Shown piece by piece: positions 62,801 through 64,000 of a stretch of DNA of 64,000 bases. The notes below the pieces were generated by a model that was not told the origin of the DNA, made no database searches, and saw only the letters and a program-made list of their open reading frames with translations. The position numbers and the translations under genes are program-made. Each line of letters starts with the position of its first letter. Within the stretch, counting starts at the first letter, position 1. The stretch comes from Mesorhizobium atlanticum (GTDB lineage Bacteria > Pseudomonadota > Alphaproteobacteria > Rhizobiales > Rhizobiaceae): positions 124,001 through 188,000 of the forward strand of contig NZ_QMBQ01000003.1 in NCBI RefSeq assembly GCF_003289965.1, read 5' to 3'.

Positions 62801-62983
62801 GCCTCGCAGGCGCTGACGTTGTTCGTCACACCGGTGATCTACGTCTATTTCGAGAATTTCTCCGGCTGGCTGCTCGGCTTCTCCTCGAGACGAAACCAGC
62901 CGGCGCTGCGTGTGGTGGAAAGCGGCGAGCAGGGCTCGCTGTTCGACGGCGAGGCAGAGCCGAAGAAGGTGGCGGCCGAGTAG
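59834..62983 (+). CDS. RND multidrug efflux permease (AcrB/MdtB-like)
   Basis: A 1049-residue pump with twelve helices and two large periplasmic loops. The N-terminus RPVATLLMSFALILGGIFAY and the helix-4 proton-relay GLTLAVGLVVDDAIVMLENI (paired Asp residues) are diagnostic. FNEFAVVVTVAILASMFVSL TLTP and the C-terminal GIVKKNGIMMVDVALELRRQ are also typical. It exports amphiphilic compounds using the proton gradient. No outer-membrane channel gene lies in the window, so a shared TolC-like channel is likely. Confidence 0.95.
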   Translation: MISEFCIRRPVATLLMSFALILGGIFAYKFLPVAALPSAEFPVVNVSANLPGASPETMATSVATPLIKQFATIAGIDSISTTNSLGQTSIAIQFVLNRDIDAAAADVQAAIARTQRSLPPEMTSPPSYRKVNPADAPILLMSLVSDTVPLTDLDAFAENVISPSLSTIDGVAQVSIFGQQKYAVRIQIDPTALAARGISIDQLQAAVASANSNTPLGVLQNNKQQLTITANTQLTDAAGFSNLIIATKNGHPVRLGEVTRVVDSVQTTTTASWYDGTRAIIMAVQRQPDANTVDVVDKVKAMLPSFQDQMPAAAQIKLLNDRSTSIRQAVDDVQFTLLLTIALVVMVIFVFLRRVTATVIPAVAVPISLIATLGAMFLFGFSIDNISLMGLTLAVGLVVDDAIVMLENIFRHMEEDGLSAFDASLKGAREIGFTIISISISLVAVFIPVLLMGGVIGRIFNEFAVVVTVAILASMFVSLTLTPMLCSRLLSVTKADREAHGAGRHDMVTRAYDWLLSFCLRHTFLIFLVFITTAAASVWVIQVSPKGFFPQEDIGQISVTTIARQDISFDAMAKLQGQVASVFSKSPYVDHVAWSAGSGNNALNQGQLFVQLKGKDQRPNIEKVLADLRRQLAGVAGIETYMQPVQNLRLGSRSSASAYQLVVQGLDTRQTDIWAQKLNDAMAADHTNFADVTSDLQNNALQASLVVDRDKAAQLGIDTSTLRSALYGGFGTDQVSTIFGSADSYQVITELDPKIEWSPEHMLAIQVRTASGSLVPLGAFARVDRTAGALTVNQLGQLPAVTISYNLPQGVSLGDTVTRIDQLKEQIGVPTAIATSFAGTAKTFQDSLANQGLLIGGAILTIYIVLGMLYESFIHPLTILTGLPSAVLGAVVALRFAGMDLSVIAVIGILMLIGIVKKNGIMMVDVALELRRQGMSAKESIHKACLMRFRPIMMTTLAALMGTFPIALGTGASAELRQPLGVAVVGGLLASQALTLFVTPVIYVYFENFSGWLLGFSSRRNQPALRVVESGEQGSLFDGEAEPKKVAAE

Positions 62984-63070
62984 GAGCACGATCCCGAAAA
63001 GTTGCAGACTTTTCGGACAAGATCATGCCTCAGAAAACAAACCTGGAGCGAAGCCTCAGTTTCGCTCCAG
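62984..63070. repeat. Family C palindrome and adjoining hairpin after the RND pump gene
   Basis: A 48-bp family C element (GAGCACGATC to GATCATGCCTC, 62984-63031) begins directly after the pump stop codon. A second, perfect 10-bp hairpin CTGGAGCGAA / TTCGCTCCAG with an 8-base loop follows at 63043-63070 and may act as terminator, although no T-run is present. Confidence 0.7.
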
Positions 63071-63129
63071 TTCCACTGGCCCAAGGCGCCGCGCTTGCGG
63101 CCAAAGGCAGCCGATCCTAGTCTGCCGTC

Positions 63130-63747
63130 ATGACCCACGATCATGACCACGACAACGAGCTCGATCCGTTCGCGGCGCGCGTGCGCGCTCTGGAAACGAT
63201 CCTGACCCAGAAAGGCCTGATCGATCCGGCCGCGATCGACGTCATCGTCGATACCTACGAGACGAAGATCGGCCCGCGCAACGGCGCGCGTGTGGTGGCG
63301 AAGGCCTGGAACGATCCGGCCTATGCCGACTGGCTGAAGCGCGACGCCACCGCCGCGATCGAATCGCTCTCCTATACCGGCCGCCAGGGCGAGCATATGC
63401 AGGCGGTGTTCAACACCGAGGAGACGCACAACCTCGTCGTCTGCACGCTCTGCTCCTGCTATCCATGGTCGGTGCTCGGCCTGCCGCCGGTCTGGTACAA
63501 GGCGCCGCCTTACCGCTCGCGGGCGGTGATCGATCCGCGCGGCGTGCTCGAGGAGTTCGGGCTGACGCTGCCTAAGGATAAGAAGATCCGCGTGTGGGAT
63601 TCCACCGCCGAGCTTCGCTATCTCGTGGTGCCGATGCGGCCGAACGGCACCGAGGGCTGGAGCGAGGAGCAGCTCGCCGAACTGGTCAGCCGGGACGCGA
63701 TGATCGGCACGGCGCTGGCCAGAGAGCCGCAAGGGGAGCCGGCATGA
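63130..63747 (+). CDS. nthA: Nitrile hydratase alpha subunit (cobalt type)
   Basis: A 205-residue subunit. The metal-binding claw is [10 protein letters not shown], with Cys105, Cys108 and Cys110. The Thr at position 106 marks the cobalt type; iron enzymes have Ser. [20 protein letters not shown], and [17 protein letters not shown] near the end, are standard. It hydrates nitriles to amides with the beta subunit, and two of the cysteines are normally oxidised. The His-rich start MTHDHDHD is noted. The gene overlaps the beta-subunit gene by ATGA. Confidence 0.94.
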   Translation: MTHDHDHDNELDPFAARVRALETILTQKGLIDPAAIDVIVDTYETKIGPRNGARVVAKAWNDPAYADWLKRDATAAIESLSYTGRQGEHMQAVFNTEETHNLVVCTLCSCYPWSVLGLPPVWYKAPPYRSRAVIDPRGVLEEFGLTLPKDKKIRVWDSTAELRYLVVPMRPNGTEGWSEEQLAELVSRDAMIGTALAREPQGEPA

Positions 63748-64000
63748 ACGGGCCGCAGGATCTCGGTGGGCAGATGGGTTTCGGGCCTGTCGCGCCCGAG
63801 AAGGACGAGCCCTATTTCCACGCCGCATGGGAAAAGCGGGCGCTTGGCGTGACGCTCACCGCCGGCGGCATGGGCGCCTGGAATATCGACGAAAGCCGGC
63901 ATGCGCGGGAATCGCTGCATCCCGCCGACTATTATTCGTCGAGCTACTACCAGATCTGGATCAAGGCGCTGGAAACGCTCCTGAAACGCCACGGCTTCGT
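63744..64000 (+). CDS. nthB: Nitrile hydratase beta subunit (partial)
   Basis: The first 85 residues are visible before the window ends. [20 protein letters not shown] is the diagnostic start of nitrile hydratase beta subunits, followed by [20 protein letters not shown] and the later [17 protein letters not shown] stretch. ATG 63744 overlaps the nthA stop. An activator/chaperone gene would be expected just beyond the window. Confidence 0.93.
   Translation, partial: MNGPQDLGGQMGFGPVAPEKDEPYFHAAWEKRALGVTLTAGGMGAWNIDESRHARESLHPADYYSSSYYQIWIKALETLLKRHGF

Noticed and set aside
61085..62989. A 634-codon open frame on the minus strand
   Set aside because: Antisense shadow of the RND permease, which has clear motifs throughout.

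Overview
The window is a high-GC alphaproteobacterial chromosome segment, most likely Mesorhizobium or a close Phyllobacteriaceae relative. The strongest evidence is the tmRNA gene at about 29 kb. It is circularly permuted (two-piece), as in alphaproteobacteria, and encodes the tag ANDNYAEARLAA, which I recall as the Mesorhizobium loti tag. Rhizobial intergenic palindromic repeats in three or four families and the gene content (SspB/DUF4169/RHH cluster, HflKC-DUF2065-Do protease, CobF) agree. I see no rRNA or tRNA gene, CRISPR array, insertion sequence or prophage. The window cuts a MATE efflux gene on the left and a nitrile hydratase beta gene on the right.

Layout. 0-2.6 kb: partial MATE exporter and a secreted phytase-like esterase. 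2.7-8.9 kb: a catabolic locus with a LacI-type regulator divergent from an oxidoreductase, a sugar-phosphate isomerase-like enzyme and a three-gene CUT2-type ABC importer, with tandem operators in the divergent region. 8.9-20.8 kb: a UvrD/PcrA helicase carrying an in-frame repeat-like insertion, a membrane PQQ dehydrogenase (glucose type), a dienelactone hydrolase, a DMT exporter with a divergent Lrp regulator, a thioesterase, an FAD-linked lactate/glycolate-type dehydrogenase and a DyP peroxidase. 21-29 kb: a very large AsmA-family protein, the SspB cluster, a TetR/MFS drug-efflux pair, an AAA ATPase and ssrA.

29.5-42.6 kb is mostly housekeeping: thyA, a molybdate locus (stand-alone Mop, modABC, short modE), cobF, a DUF4424 protein, folA, hflK-hflC-DUF2065, a Do-type protease, a GNAT enzyme and serB, with miaA divergent from serB. 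43.6-54.7 kb looks accessory, lying between miaA and ilvBN: a GGDEF cyclase, a HerA-like ATPase, an XRE-cupin operon, and a LysR-regulated pair that I read as tmpA-tmpB (oxidative breakdown of a quaternary-amine phosphonate). Convergent to that pair is an NTF2-fused flavin monooxygenase with a near-perfect sigma-54 promoter, next to its probable AcoR-type activator. 54.9-64 kb: ilvB preceded by a leader peptide (Leu-Ile-Leu-Val run) and attenuator terminator, ilvN, a cysteine-rich Sel1-like secreted protein, an RND efflux pair, and cobalt-type nitrile hydratase genes.

The most interesting items are the tmpAB locus, the sigma-54 monooxygenase module, the insertion in UvrD, the ilvB attenuator, the split ModE/Mop arrangement with shared operator-like sites, and the repeat families that abut genes and mislead start-codon choice.
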